A DNA stretch of 64,000 nucleotides, taken from the NCBI RefSeq assembly GCF_020889785.1, contig NZ_JACMYK010000028.1:1-64000 (forward strand), read 5' to 3'. The position numbers and the translations under genes were made by a program. The number at the start of each line of letters is the position of its first letter. The first letter of the stretch is position 1. Source of the stretch: Bradyrhizobium acaciae (lineage in GTDB: Bacteria > Pseudomonadota > Alphaproteobacteria > Rhizobiales > Xanthobacteraceae). Positions 17,287 to 26,897 of this stretch are shown piece after piece. The notes under the pieces were generated by a model. The model was not told the origin of the DNA, did no database searches, and worked only from the letters and a program-made list of their open reading frames with translations.

Positions 17287-17579
17287 TTTCGCTTCCTTGC
17301 GTAGGCGGCGCTCTCAGGCCTTAACGGGCCGGCCCGCCCTTCTAACCCGTGACTGACTATATATGTAGCTCAAACCATTGTGCACCCAAAGCAAAATGGC
17401 GGAAATCTGGCATGCGACGGGGGCCGGACGGCACCGCAAAAAGCGCCGGGATTATCTGACGGCCCCAATATCATCATGGGGGAGGCTTTTTTCCCGTAAC
17501 GGAGCCCCTATCTAGGACGAACTGTCCGTCAGGAACCAGATTGCCGAAGCAACGTTCTCCCCTGGAATCGGAGACCCAT

Positions 17580-18833
17580 GTGACGAAACCAGCCTCTGCC
17601 GCGGCCGCCCTTTCCGCCGCCACCCCGTCACTGTCCTCCGAAACCGGGCCGCTCGCCGAGCGGCTGGTGGCCGCCTATCGCGCGGTCCGCGACGAGACCG
17701 AGCGCCGGGCCGCCCCGCTGTCCCCCGAAGACCAGCTGATCCAGTCGATGCCGGATGCGAGCCCCGCCAAGTGGCATCGCGCGCATACGACCTGGTTCTT
17801 CGAGCAGTTTCTGCTCGGCGAGCACGTCCAAGGCTACACCCCATTCCACCCGGACTACGCCTATCTGTTCAATTCCTATTACGTCACCGCCGGCCCCCGG
17901 CACGCCCGGCACCAGCGCGGCCACCTGACCCGCCCGACGGCCGGCGAGGTGACCGCCTATCGCCGCCATGTCGATGCCGCGGTGGTGAAATTCTTCCAGA
18001 CCGCCACAACAGAAAAGCTCGCGGCGCTGGTGCCGCTGGTCGAGGTCGGCCTCAACCACGAGCAGCAGCATCAGGAGCTGATGTACACCGACATCCTGCA
18101 TGCCTTCGCGCAGAACCCGATCCCGCCGGCCTACGATCCGGCCTGGCGCTTCCCGGCGTCGCACGGCGGCGCTGACCAATGGGTGACGCTCAACGAGGGC
18201 ATCCACACCGTCGGCCACGCCGACGACAGCTTCCATTTCGACAATGAGAAGCCCGCGCATCGCGCGCTGGTCGGTCCGGTCAAGCTCGCCAAGAATCTCG
18301 TCACCAATGCCGACTGGCTCGCCTTCATCAAGGACGGCGGCTATTCCACCGCCACGCTGTGGCTGATGGACGGCTTCGGCACCGTGAGCGACGAGGGCTG
18401 GCAGGCGCCCGGCCACTGGCGCAAGATCGACGGCGAATGGCAGATCATGACGCTGGGCGGCCTGCAGCCGATCGATCCGCAGGCTCCGGTTTGCCATGTC
18501 AGCTACTACGAGGCTGACGCCTTCGCCCGCTGGGCCGGCAAGCACCTGCCGACCGAGATGGAATGGGAGGTCGCAGCGCGCGGCGGCCTGCTCAACGATG
18601 CCTACGGCATCGTCTGGCAGTGGACCCGCAGCTCTTATTCTCCCTACCCGGGCTACCGCGCGATCGAAGGCGCGCTCGGCGAATACAACGGCAAGTTCAT
18701 GGTCAACCAGCTCGTGCTGCGCGGCTCGTCGCTGGCGACGCCATTAGGTCATAGCCGTGTCACCTACCGCAACTTCTTCTATCCGCACCATCGCTGGCAA
18801 TTCACGGGGTTACGCCTCGCCGACTATGCCTGA
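17580..18833 (+). CDS. egtB: Ergothioneine biosynthesis sulfoxide synthase EgtB
   Basis: A non-haem iron enzyme joining gamma-glutamylcysteine or cysteine to hercynine by oxidative C-S bond formation. The N-terminal DinB-like part carries the iron ligands: a His in KWHRAHTTWFFEQFLL and HxxxHxE in LNHEQQHQELMYTDILH. The C-terminal FGE-sulfatase-like part includes HLPTEMEWEVAARGG, VWQWTRSSYSPYPGY and ends NFFYPHHRWQFTGLRLADYA. I chose GTG 17580 (417 residues) with GGAG just upstream over TTG 17541. egtD follows after 53 bases. No egtA, egtC or egtE gene is seen nearby, so other steps are encoded elsewhere or bypassed. Confidence 0.93.
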   Translation: MTKPASAAAALSAATPSLSSETGPLAERLVAAYRAVRDETERRAAPLSPEDQLIQSMPDASPAKWHRAHTTWFFEQFLLGEHVQGYTPFHPDYAYLFNSYYVTAGPRHARHQRGHLTRPTAGEVTAYRRHVDAAVVKFFQTATTEKLAALVPLVEVGLNHEQQHQELMYTDILHAFAQNPIPPAYDPAWRFPASHGGADQWVTLNEGIHTVGHADDSFHFDNEKPAHRALVGPVKLAKNLVTNADWLAFIKDGGYSTATLWLMDGFGTVSDEGWQAPGHWRKIDGEWQIMTLGGLQPIDPQAPVCHVSYYEADAFARWAGKHLPTEMEWEVAARGGLLNDAYGIVWQWTRSSYSPYPGYRAIEGALGEYNGKFMVNQLVLRGSSLATPLGHSRVTYRNFFYPHHRWQFTGLRLADYA

Positions 18834-18886
18834 TTGAGTCCCGTCGACATCAAGTGCGCGCCGGTAAGCGCGTTCAGGAGAGTATC

Positions 18887-19855
18887 ATGAATGTGCATGC
18901 CGCCGCGTTGGCCAAAGCGTATCCGTTCGACGAAGCGACCTCGGCGTTTGCCGGCGACGTGATCGGCGATCTCGCCCGTCACCCGAAACGGCTGTCGCCG
19001 AAATATTTCTACGACGCCGCCGGCTCGGAGCTGTTCGAGCAGATCACGGTGCTGCCGGAATATTATCCGACCCGCACCGAACTCGGCATCCTGCGCGACC
19101 GCGGCGACGAGATCGCAGCGATCATCCCCGAAGGTGCGGCCCTGGTCGAGTTCGGCGCCGGCGCCACCACCAAGGTGCGCCTGCTGCTCGAACATTGCGA
19201 ATTCGCAGCCTACGTGCCGGTCGATATTTCCGGCGATTTCCTCAAGGCCCAGGCCGACGGCTTGCGGAAGGATTTCCCCGGTCTCGGCATCTATCCGGTC
19301 GCGGCCGACTTCACCACACCGTTCGCGCTGCCCGAGGCCGTCGCTACGATGCCGAAGGTCGGCTTCTTCCCCGGCTCGACGCTGGGCAATTTCGAGCCGA
19401 GCGAGGCCTTGGCCTTCCTGCGCAGCGCGCGCCAGATCCTCGGCCACGGCGCGCAGATGATCATCGGCGTCGACCTCGAGAAGGATGAGCGCGTGCTGTA
19501 CGACGCCTATAACGACGCGGCCGGCGTCACCGCGCGCTTCAACCTCAATGTGCTGGTTCGCATCAACCGCGAGCTCGGCGGCAATTTCGACCTGTCGGGC
19601 TTCACCCACCGCTCGATCTACAACCGCGACCGCCATCGCATCGAAATGCATCTGATCAGCCGCAAGGCGCAGACCGTGCGCATCCTCGGCAACACCTTCG
19701 CCTTCCGCCCCGGCGAAAGCATTCACACCGAGAACAGCTACAAATATTCGCTCCCGCGTTTCACCGCGCTCGCCCGCAGCGCGGGCTGGACGGTGCGCGA
19801 AAGCTGGACCGACGCCAACACGATGTTCTCGGTGCATGCGCTCGTGGCGGACTAG
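18887..19855 (+). CDS. egtD: L-histidine N-alpha-methyltransferase EgtD
   Basis: Trimethylates histidine to hercynine with S-adenosylmethionine, the first step of ergothioneine synthesis. 322 residues. Family motifs: KYFYDAAGSELFEQITVLPEYYPTRTELGIL near residue 35, SAM-site LVEFGAGATTKVRLLL, and FFPGSTLGNFEPSEA. The GTG further upstream gives a poor leader. ATG 18887 has AGGAG six bases upstream and is preferred. It is co-directional with egtB, and together they make the core ergothioneine pathway. Confidence 0.95.
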   Translation: MNVHAAALAKAYPFDEATSAFAGDVIGDLARHPKRLSPKYFYDAAGSELFEQITVLPEYYPTRTELGILRDRGDEIAAIIPEGAALVEFGAGATTKVRLLLEHCEFAAYVPVDISGDFLKAQADGLRKDFPGLGIYPVAADFTTPFALPEAVATMPKVGFFPGSTLGNFEPSEALAFLRSARQILGHGAQMIIGVDLEKDERVLYDAYNDAAGVTARFNLNVLVRINRELGGNFDLSGFTHRSIYNRDRHRIEMHLISRKAQTVRILGNTFAFRPGESIHTENSYKYSLPRFTALARSAGWTVRESWTDANTMFSVHALVAD

Positions 19856-19876
19856 CGCCTAACCAGGACGGGCACG

Positions 19877-20275
19877 ATGATGGGACGGCGTGCGCTGCAG
19901 ATTGCAACGGCGGCGCTGGCCCTGGTGCCCATCCTCACCGGCATCATCACCATGCTCGGCGTCAGCGATCCGCTCTACGCGGGATCTGGCGTGCCGGCGC
20001 TGCCGGTGCTCGACAGCAATCTGCGCTTCTTCGGCGGGGTCTGGCTCGGCCTCGGCTTCGCGCTGCTGTGGCTGGTGCCGCGCATCGAAAGCGAGAGCGT
20101 GTTGTTTCGCGTGGTGTGGGGCGCCATCTTCCTCGGCGGCATCGGCAGGCTGCTGTCGATGGCGATGGTAGGCACCCCGCCGCTGCCCTTCGTGGGCTTC
20201 ACCTTGCTTGAAGTGATCGGCGCACCGCTGTTCGTCTATTGGCAGCACCGCGTGGCAACGGACGGACGCAGATAG
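19877..20275 (+). CDS. DUF4345 four-helix membrane protein
   Basis: A 132-residue inner-membrane protein with about four hydrophobic helices. The conserved core SNLRFFGGVWLGLGFALLWLVP is typical of DUF4345 (recognised by eye). It starts 21 bases after egtD and is probably read through from it. No function is established for the family; the position suggests at most a stress connection. Confidence 0.8.
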   Translation: MMGRRALQIATAALALVPILTGIITMLGVSDPLYAGSGVPALPVLDSNLRFFGGVWLGLGFALLWLVPRIESESVLFRVVWGAIFLGGIGRLLSMAMVGTPPLPFVGFTLLEVIGAPLFVYWQHRVATDGRR

Positions 20276-20286
20276 CGCGGACGCCC

Positions 20287-21468
20287 CTACTCCTCATCCC
20301 CCGTCGAGCGCAGCGAGATCGATTCCCACGCCGCGACCACGATCATGATCGCGGTGGTGACGAGCGAGAGCACCAGCGGCGACATCCCGCTGGCGAAATA
20401 GGCCGTTATCGCGAGCGCGACGATGCCGACGCCGTGCGAGAGCTGCAGGAAGTTGCGGATCACGTATTTGAACAGGATGGTCCCGACCAGGAACAGCGCG
20501 GGGCCGCCGACCGAGCTTATGATCGTGTTGAGATCAGCATGGCCGCCAGGGTGCTTCAGCACCAGTTCGTCGGCGACCGCGGTGAGGATGATGCCGCCGA
20601 CGATCGGCATGTGCAGATAGGTGTAGGCGATCCGCGCCACGCGGCCGGATTCCTCGGACTTGGAGATCATCTCCGAGCCGGCCTCGGCGCCCTTGTGAAA
20701 ATAGATCCACCACATCGCGATGCTGCCGACCAGCGCCGAGATGAAGGCGGCGACATTCTCCGGCGTCCAGGTCAGCTCGGCGAAGGTGGCGCCGTCGACC
20801 ACGATTGCCTCGCCGAGCGCAATGATGATGAAGCCGGCGCAGCGCTCGGCCATGTGGCCGCCCTCGACCGACCACGCCTCCATCGAGGAAAAACCGAGGC
20901 CAGGGGTCCAGAACCGCAGGGCCGGCGCGACATATTCGATGGCGAGCGCCGCAATCCAGAGCCATATGCGCGTCTCGTGCTCGGCGAAGCCGCCGAGAAT
21001 CCACAGCACGGCCGAGCCGGACAGCCAGGTCAGGATTCGGATCGCGTTGTGGCGCACCGCCGTCCGGCGCCGCGGCGTCGCCAGCAACCAGAACGCCGTG
21101 CGGCCGACCTGCATCGCCGCATAGGTCCCGGCGAACCACAGCCCGCGGCCCTCGAAGGCGCTCGGAATCGAGGTCGACAGCAACAGCCCGCCCAGCATCA
21201 GGACGAACAGCAGCAGGCGGACCGGCGTCAGGTCGGGATTGAGCCAGTTGGTGACCCAGGTGGTGTAGACCCACACCCACCACACCGCGAGAAACAGCAC
21301 CGTGACCTGCACCGCGCCGAGCGGGGTAAATTGGTGCAGCAGCGTGTGCGACAGCTGCGTGACTGCGAAGACGAAGACGAGGTCGAAGAACAGCTCGGCA
21401 TTGGTGACGCGGCTGTGCTGGTTCGGCACGATGACGCGAAACATCGCGCCGCGCGGATTGTCTGCCAT
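20287..21468 (-). CDS. Low temperature requirement A (LtrA) family membrane protein
   Basis: A 393-residue protein with about ten to eleven membrane helices. The family N-terminal signature ELFFDLVFVFAVTQLSHTLL is intact, and GFIIIALGEAIVV is the second conserved block. The family is named from a Listeria cold-growth mutant, and its molecular function is unknown. It is convergent with the DUF4345 gene, with 11 bases between stops. It lies 30 bases downstream of bolA, with a GC stem-loop between. Confidence 0.88.
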   Translation of the reverse strand: MADNPRGAMFRVIVPNQHSRVTNAELFFDLVFVFAVTQLSHTLLHQFTPLGAVQVTVLFLAVWWVWVYTTWVTNWLNPDLTPVRLLLFVLMLGGLLLSTSIPSAFEGRGLWFAGTYAAMQVGRTAFWLLATPRRRTAVRHNAIRILTWLSGSAVLWILGGFAEHETRIWLWIAALAIEYVAPALRFWTPGLGFSSMEAWSVEGGHMAERCAGFIIIALGEAIVVDGATFAELTWTPENVAAFISALVGSIAMWWIYFHKGAEAGSEMISKSEESGRVARIAYTYLHMPIVGGIILTAVADELVLKHPGGHADLNTIISSVGGPALFLVGTILFKYVIRNFLQLSHGVGIVALAITAYFASGMSPLVLSLVTTAIMIVVAAWESISLRSTGDEE

Positions 21469-21474
21469 CGCCTG

Positions 21475-21500
21475 AGGCCCCCGCCCGCTGGCCGGGGCCT
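21475..21500 (-). terminator. GC stem-loop at end of bolA
   Basis: AGGCCCC and GGGGCCT form a perfect seven-base stem with a 12-base loop. The stem overlaps the bolA stop codon. No long T run follows, so it may attenuate rather than end transcription into ltrA. Confidence 0.4.
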
Positions 21501-21735
21501 AGCCTTCCGGCACGCCGGTCTGCAGGGCCAACGCGTGCAGCACGCCGCCCATCTGGCCCTTCAGCGACTGGTAGACGATCTGATGCTGCTGAACCCGGGA
21601 CTTGCCACGGAATGACTCGGAAACGACAGTGGCCGCATAGTGGTCGCCGTCGCCGGCCAGATCACGGATCGTCACCTCGGCATCAGGAATCGCTGCCTTG
21701 ATCATCGATTCGATATCACGGGCGTCCATCGGCAT
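21499..21735 (-). CDS. bolA: BolA family protein
   Basis: A 78-residue BolA-fold protein. Family features are DAEVTIRDLAGDGDHYAATVVSESFRGKSRVQQHQIVYQSL, with the conserved His near the C-terminal end of the signature (RVQQHQIVY) that helps ligate a [2Fe-2S] cluster shared with a CGFS glutaredoxin. In many alphaproteobacteria bolA and grxD are neighbours between purL and other genes. Here the glutaredoxin lies 4.2 kb away, with the ergothioneine genes between. The start is ATG at 21735. Confidence 0.92.
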   Translation of the reverse strand: MPMDARDIESMIKAAIPDAEVTIRDLAGDGDHYAATVVSESFRGKSRVQQHQIVYQSLKGQMGGVLHALALQTGVPEG

Positions 21736-21919
21736 CCCAGTCCACCTCCGTCAGGGTCGTTCGAATCATGGCCGGCTTGGCAGCCATGCAGGTAAAACCT
21801 AGCGCCTGAGGTCTTCTAGGTCATCCCTGGGCACACTATATTCCCATTCCCAGCGATTTAAACCTGCATCAATCGGTCACAAGACATCACGCCGAAATGA
21901 CCAGAAGAGGCGCAGAATC

Positions 21920-22279
21920 ATGAAGCTCCCCGGCCCCGACCATCCGATCACGATCACACCCAATGGCAAGCGCGTCCGCGTCACCGCCGACGGCGTCGTC
22001 ATCGCCGAGACCACCCATGCGCTGACCCTGAAGGAAGCGAGCTATCCGGCCGTGCAATACGTCCCCCGGCAGGACGCCAACATGGAGCTGTTGACCCGCA
22101 CCGAGCGGACCACGCACTGTCCCTACAAGGGGGACGCGAGCTATTTCAGCATCAAGGCCAACGGCAAGACGCTGGACAATGCGATCTGGACCTATGAGAC
22201 GCCGTTCCCGGCGATGACCGAGATCGCCGGCCACCTCGCGTTCTACCCGGACAAGGTGAGGATCGAGGAAGTCGCCTAG
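21920..22279 (+). CDS. DUF427 domain protein
   Basis: A 119-residue cytoplasmic protein with a full DUF427 fold. It begins KLPGPDHPITITPNGKRVRV and carries RTERTTHCPYKGDASYFSI, the family hallmark containing Cys and Lys. The domain is a small beta-barrel of unknown function and is often an independent gene, as here. AGAGG lies before the ATG. A strong bidirectional terminator follows. Confidence 0.88.
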   Translation: MKLPGPDHPITITPNGKRVRVTADGVVIAETTHALTLKEASYPAVQYVPRQDANMELLTRTERTTHCPYKGDASYFSIKANGKTLDNAIWTYETPFPAMTEIAGHLAFYPDKVRIEEVA

Positions 22280-22347
22280 ACCGTCTCGCCTGCCGCTATC
22301 GCCGAGCCTCGCCTGGCGCTTCGTTGCGTGCTGACTCGCCCGAAGAC

Positions 22348-22378
22348 CGAAATGCCCGGGTGAGGCCCGGGCATTTCG
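22348..22378. terminator. Bidirectional terminator between convergent genes
   Basis: Perfect 13-base stem CGAAATGCCCGGG/CCCGGGCATTTCG with a five-base loop (tgagg). It lies between the stops of the DUF427 and DUF1328 genes. Confidence 0.8.
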
Positions 22379-22403
22379 ACGGAAGTGTTCGGCCGGACCG
22401 GCG

Positions 22404-22577
22404 CTAGACCCTGAATATCGTGAGCCCGAGGATCAGCAGCACCAGGAAGATCACGACGAACACGTAGAACAGGAAGCGCGCAATGTCGGCGGAGGCGGCG
22501 GAAATGCCGGTGAAGCCGAGCAGGCCCGCGATGATCGAGACGACCAGGAAGATCAACGCCCATTTCAGCAGTGTCAT
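22404..22577 (-). CDS. DUF1328 small membrane protein
   Basis: 57 residues, two hydrophobic helices ([20 protein letters not shown] and [21 protein letters not shown]) joined by [12 protein letters not shown], the standard YtjA/DUF1328 pattern. I chose ATG 22577 because GGAGC lies five bases upstream; an ATG four codons earlier is also possible. The family is of unknown function and often stress-associated. Confidence 0.85.
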   Translation of the reverse strand: MTLLKWALIFLVVSIIAGLLGFTGISAASADIARFLFYVFVVIFLVLLILGLTIFRV

Positions 22578-22761
22578 TGCTTGCTCCACAAACCGCGCGC
22601 ATTTGCGCGTCCGCCGATAACGTCCGCTACCGACCCCGGTTCCAGAACGAAACAGATGCGCTGAGATGACCGACCTCGATACCCCGGAATCGGGACAATT
22701 GGGCCTTGCTGAATCGGGTTCCCGATTGCAACATCAGGCTGCAGACCCGGCTGGGGGCACC

Positions 22762-23946
22762 ATGAAATCGATTGCTCACGCGGCTCCGGCCGTCGACGTC
22801 CAGGCAGCACCGAAGCTCCACAAGCGCAACCTTGCCCTGGACCGTGCACGCACCTTCCTGACACTGGTCGTGCTGCTGCACCACGCCGTGATCCCCTACA
22901 CCCATTTCGGGCACACCGACCCGACGTCGTGGATCGGCTTCGACTGCGTGGTGCTCGCCACCGACAGCTTCTTCATGGCGATGTTCTTCTTCCTGTCGGG
23001 ACTATTCGTCTGGCCCGGACTTGGTCGCAAGCCGTGGCTGATCTTCCTGCGCGACCGGCTGCTCCGGCTCGGCCTGCCGTTCGTGGTCTGCGCCGTCGCC
23101 GTGATCCCGATCGCTTATTACGCGATCGCGCTGCGCGCGACGCCGGACCTGACCTTCTCCGAATTCTGGAAGAAGACCATGATGTTCGGGCCCTGGCCGA
23201 GCGGCCCGATCTGGTTCGTCTGGGTCTTGATGGCCTTCGACTTGACGGCCAGCGTGCTGTATCGCGTGTCGTCGACGCTGCTCGAACCGATCAACCGGCT
23301 GTCGATCAAGGGATTCCAGCGCCCCTCGAAGTTCTGGCTGTTCCTCGTGATCGTCAGTGCCGCCGCCTACCTGCCGATGCTGGTCCATTACGGCCAGAAC
23401 TACTGGTTCGAGCTTGGACCGTTCTCGGTGCAGGCGAGCCGCGTGCTGCTGTATGCATGCTATTTCTTCATTGGTGCAGGGATCGGCGCGGCCAACCTCG
23501 AGGGCGGCGTGCTCAGCGCGCACGGACGGCTGACCGAGCGGCGCTGGTTCTGGACCGGCATCACGCTGATCCCCTACGCGCTGATGTGGACGATGATCTA
23601 TATCAAGCGCCAGATCATCGGTAACCCCGATCCGTTGCCAGGCTGGTATCTCGCGATCTACGGCAGCTTCTACGTGCTGTTCAGCGCCTCGATCCTGTTC
23701 GCGATCCTGGCTTACTTCCTGCAATCGAAGGCATCGGGGCCGACGCTGCTCGACCGCATGCAGAGTGACGCCTACGGCATGTTCCTGGTGCACTATCCGA
23801 TCGTGCTGTGGCTGCAGTACTGGCTGTTCGACATGGATCTGCCGGCGATCGCAAAGGCTGCGATCGCATTCTTCGCCACCGTGGCGCTGAGTTGGGCCCT
23901 GACCGCCGCGCTGCGCAGGCTGCCGGGCGCCAACTACGTGCTGTAG
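22762..23946 (+). CDS. Acyltransferase-3/OpgC-like membrane protein
   Basis: 394 residues with about ten membrane helices. The N-terminal motif RNLALDRARTFLTLVVLLHHAVIPY holds the conserved catalytic-type His of integral membrane acyltransferases that modify glycans or lipids with acyl or succinyl groups. A second feature is the C-terminal GMFLVHYPIVLWLQYWL. ATG 22762 (GGGGGC upstream) is preferred over 22666, whose extra residues are not hydrophobic or conserved. It stands alone, and the acceptor is unknown. Confidence 0.87.
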   Translation: MKSIAHAAPAVDVQAAPKLHKRNLALDRARTFLTLVVLLHHAVIPYTHFGHTDPTSWIGFDCVVLATDSFFMAMFFFLSGLFVWPGLGRKPWLIFLRDRLLRLGLPFVVCAVAVIPIAYYAIALRATPDLTFSEFWKKTMMFGPWPSGPIWFVWVLMAFDLTASVLYRVSSTLLEPINRLSIKGFQRPSKFWLFLVIVSAAAYLPMLVHYGQNYWFELGPFSVQASRVLLYACYFFIGAGIGAANLEGGVLSAHGRLTERRWFWTGITLIPYALMWTMIYIKRQIIGNPDPLPGWYLAIYGSFYVLFSASILFAILAYFLQSKASGPTLLDRMQSDAYGMFLVHYPIVLWLQYWLFDMDLPAIAKAAIAFFATVALSWALTAALRRLPGANYVL

Positions 23947-24145
23947 AGGTCACGCTGCGATCTCGTCCCTGGCCGCCACGCTTTCCAGCCGCGGTGCGCT
24001 TGCTGCGCGGTGGTCGCGCCGCAAGCGGCAAGGTTGACGGCCCGGTCGCGGCGACAAGTTGCGCACAACCTGCCATTGGTCACATCCCGCCCCCTGATTC
24101 TCAGGTATGCTGGCCGGACTGCTTGACCTCAAGGAGCGTCCCGAG

Positions 24146-24406
24146 ATGAACGACCCTCAAGTTGGATGGATCGCCGCAATCATCGTCGGCGGATTGGCCG
24201 GCTGGCTCGCCGAGATGTTCATGAAGACCGGAACCGGCATCTTCATGAATATCATCCTCGGCATCGTCGGCGCCGCGCTGGCGAACTGGCTGTTGGGTCT
24301 GCTCGGCGTATCGCTCGGCGGAGGATGGATCAGCTATCTCGTCGCCGGCTTCATCGGCGCCTGCGTGATCATCTTTGCCTGGCGCGCGGTCCGCGGCGCG
24401 ACCTGA
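24146..24406 (+). CDS. GlsB/YeaQ/YmgE family membrane protein
   Basis: An 86-residue transglycosylase-associated protein family member with three hydrophobic helices and glycine-rich packing. It contains WIAAIIVGGLAGWLAEMF, FMNIILGIVGAALANWLL and LVAGFIGACVIIFAW. AAGGAG lies ten bases before ATG 24146. It is usually stress induced; function is unknown. It is followed by a 15-base-stem terminator. Confidence 0.88.
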   Translation: MNDPQVGWIAAIIVGGLAGWLAEMFMKTGTGIFMNIILGIVGAALANWLLGLLGVSLGGGWISYLVAGFIGACVIIFAWRAVRGAT

Positions 24407-24428
24407 AGCGATCGTGCTTGAACAAAAG

Positions 24429-24461
24429 CAATAGCGCGATGACAGGGTCATCGCGCTATTG
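24429..24461. terminator. Strong bidirectional terminator
   Basis: Perfect 15-base stem, CAATAGCGCGATGAC and its complement, with a three-base loop (agg). It lies between the convergent stops of the GlsB-like gene and purL. Confidence 0.85.
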
Positions 24462-24503
24462 AGGTTCTGTTCGCTTGACGTTGCAGCGCCTGATCCTCCC
24501 GGA

Positions 24504-26735
24504 TCAGGCGGCAGTGCCGTGCATGTAGTTCGGCAGCCAGTGCTCGAACGCGCGGGACAGGTTTTCGACCGCAACGGGCGCCTCGCCGGCGACCGCAATC
24601 GCGTCCCCGCCGGTGGTGCCGATACGTGCGCAGGGCACGCCCGCGCCCTTCATCTTGGCCAGCACGAGACCTGCGTCGGCGGCGGGCACGGTGACGACGT
24701 AGCGCGCCTGATCCTCGCCATACCAATAGGCATGCGGCACGATCGAGGACGGCGCCGCCAGCAGCTGCGCGCCGATTCCGCTCGCGATCGCCATCTCGGC
24801 GAGCGCGATCAGGAGCCCGCCGTCGGAGAGGTCATGCACGGCGGTCGCGGTGCCGGCGCGGATCATGCCCCGCACCACATCGCCGTTGCGCTTCTCGGTG
24901 GCGAGATCGACCGGCGGCGGAGCGCCCTCCTCGCGGCCGCAGACATCGCGCAGGTAAACCGACTGGCCGAGCCAGCCCTGGGTGTCGCCGACCAGCAGGA
25001 TCGCCTCGCCCGCCGCCTTGAAGGCCAGCGTCGCCGACTTGGTGAAGTCGTCGAGCAGGCCGACGCCGCCGATCGAGGGCGTCGGCAGGATGCCGCGGCC
25101 GTTGGTCTCGTTGTAGAGCGAGACGTTGCCGGACACGACCGGGAAGTCCAACGCAACGCAGGCCTCCGCAATACCCTTCAGGCAGCCGACGAACTGGCCC
25201 ATGATCTCGGGCCGCTCCGGATTGCCGAAATTGAGGTTGTCGGTGATCGCGAGCGGCCGGCCGCCGACGGCGGTGATGTTGCGCCAGGCTTCGGCGACCG
25301 CCTGCTTGCCACCCTCGAAAGGATCGGCCTCGCAATAGCGCGGGGTGACGTCGACGGTGAGCGCAAGTCCCTTCGGCCCGTCCTCGACGCGGACCACCGC
25401 GGCGTCGCCGCCGGGGCGCTGCATGGTATTGCCCAGGATGACGTGGTCGTACTGCTCCCAGACCCAGCGCTTCGAGCACAGCTCGGGCGTGCCGATCAGC
25501 TTGGTCAGTGCGTCGGCGATGCCGAGCGGCGGCTTGACGTCCTGCCCCCGGATGACAGGCAGCGCGTTCGAGGCGACGTGCGGGCGGTCATAGACCGGCG
25601 CCTCGTCACCGAGTTCCTTGATCGGCAGGTCGGCCATCACGTCGCCGCCATGCTTGACGACGAAGCGCTTGCTCGGCGTGGTGTAGCCGACGATGGCGAA
25701 ATCGAGCCCCCATTTGCGGAAGATCGCCTCGGCCTCTTTCTCCTTCTCGGGCTTGAGCACCATGAGCATCCGCTCCTGGCTTTCCGAAAGCATCATCTCG
25801 TAGGCGCTCATGCCGGTCTCGCGGGTCGGCACCGCGTCGAGATCGAGGTCGACGCCGAGATCGCCCTTGGCGCCCATCTCGACCGCCGAGCAGGTCAGGC
25901 CCGCCGCGCCCATGTCCTGGATCGCGACCACGCAATCGGCGGCCATGATCTCGAGGCAGGCTTCGAGCAGCAGTTTCTCGGCGAAGGGATCGCCGACCTG
26001 CACCGTCGGGCGCTTCTCCTCGGAGGCATCGTCGAATTCGGCCGAGGCCATCGAGGCGCCATGGATGCCGTCGCGGCCGGTCTTGGAGCCGAGATAGACG
26101 ATCGGCATGTTCACGCCGGAGGCCGCCGCGTAGAAGATCTTGTCGGCGTCGGCGAGGCCCACCGCCATCGCGTTGACCAGGATGTTGCCGTCATAGCGGG
26201 TGTGAAAGCGCACCTGGCCGCCGACCGTCGGCACCCCGAACGAATTGCCGTACCCGCCGACGCCGGCAACGACGCCGGACACGAGGTGCCGGGTCTTGGG
26301 ATGCTCCGGCGCGCCAAAACTCAGCGCGTTCAGGCAGGCGATCGGGCGCGCGCCCATGGTGAAGACGTCGCGCAGGATGCCGCCGACGCCGGTGGTCGCG
26401 CCCTGGTAGGGCTCGATGTAGCTCGGGTGGTTGTGGCTCTCCATCTTGAACACCACGGCCTGGCCGTCGCCGATATCGATCACGCCGGCATTCTCACCGG
26501 GGCCCTGGATCACCCAGGGGGCCTTGGTCGGCAGGCCGCGCAGATGGATCCGCGACGACTTGTACGAGCAATGCTCGTTCCACATCGCCGAGAAGATGCC
26601 GAGTTCGGTGAAGGTCGGAACCCGCCCGATCAGCTTGAGGATGCGCTCGTACTCGTCCGGCTTCAGCCCGTGGGCGGCGACCAGTTCGGGGGTGATCTTC
26701 GGTTCGTTCTTGGGGTCGTTCTTGGGCGCGTTCAT
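24504..26735 (-). CDS. purL: Phosphoribosylformylglycinamidine synthase subunit PurL
   Basis: The synthetase subunit of the three-part FGAM synthase (PurL-PurQ-PurS), converting FGAR to FGAM with ATP and ammonia channelled from PurQ. 743 residues, the short PurL type. Visible are [60 protein letters not shown] and the repeated AIRS-type domain ([18 protein letters not shown]). purS and purQ are 7-8 kb away on the same strand. The N-terminal [12 protein letters not shown] leader is unconserved, and a start a few codons later is possible. Confidence 0.97.
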   Translation of the reverse strand: MNAPKNDPKNEPKITPELVAAHGLKPDEYERILKLIGRVPTFTELGIFSAMWNEHCSYKSSRIHLRGLPTKAPWVIQGPGENAGVIDIGDGQAVVFKMESHNHPSYIEPYQGATTGVGGILRDVFTMGARPIACLNALSFGAPEHPKTRHLVSGVVAGVGGYGNSFGVPTVGGQVRFHTRYDGNILVNAMAVGLADADKIFYAAASGVNMPIVYLGSKTGRDGIHGASMASAEFDDASEEKRPTVQVGDPFAEKLLLEACLEIMAADCVVAIQDMGAAGLTCSAVEMGAKGDLGVDLDLDAVPTRETGMSAYEMMLSESQERMLMVLKPEKEKEAEAIFRKWGLDFAIVGYTTPSKRFVVKHGGDVMADLPIKELGDEAPVYDRPHVASNALPVIRGQDVKPPLGIADALTKLIGTPELCSKRWVWEQYDHVILGNTMQRPGGDAAVVRVEDGPKGLALTVDVTPRYCEADPFEGGKQAVAEAWRNITAVGGRPLAITDNLNFGNPERPEIMGQFVGCLKGIAEACVALDFPVVSGNVSLYNETNGRGILPTPSIGGVGLLDDFTKSATLAFKAAGEAILLVGDTQGWLGQSVYLRDVCGREEGAPPPVDLATEKRNGDVVRGMIRAGTATAVHDLSDGGLLIALAEMAIASGIGAQLLAAPSSIVPHAYWYGEDQARYVVTVPAADAGLVLAKMKGAGVPCARIGTTGGDAIAVAGEAPVAVENLSRAFEHWLPNYMHGTAA

Positions 26736-26897
26736 GGGACCCTTAATAGGTAGATCGAACGGGGGCGAAAAGGCCTTTTACGGGGCATTTTCGGCCTGTC
26801 CAGAGCTTTGCGGCAGCTGGCCGCGGGGTGCGGGATTTGCACAATGGGGATGGATCGGATTTAAGGACCCGAACCCGACAATTGAAGGTCAAATTTC

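Noticed and set aside
20239..21615. 458-codon plus-strand frame opposite LtrA and bolA
   Set aside because: Antisense to two clear genes; strongly charged, no domain.
24459..26753. 764-codon plus-strand frame opposite purL
   Set aside because: High-GC shadow of purL; composition rich in Arg, Asp and Gly with no recognisable motif.
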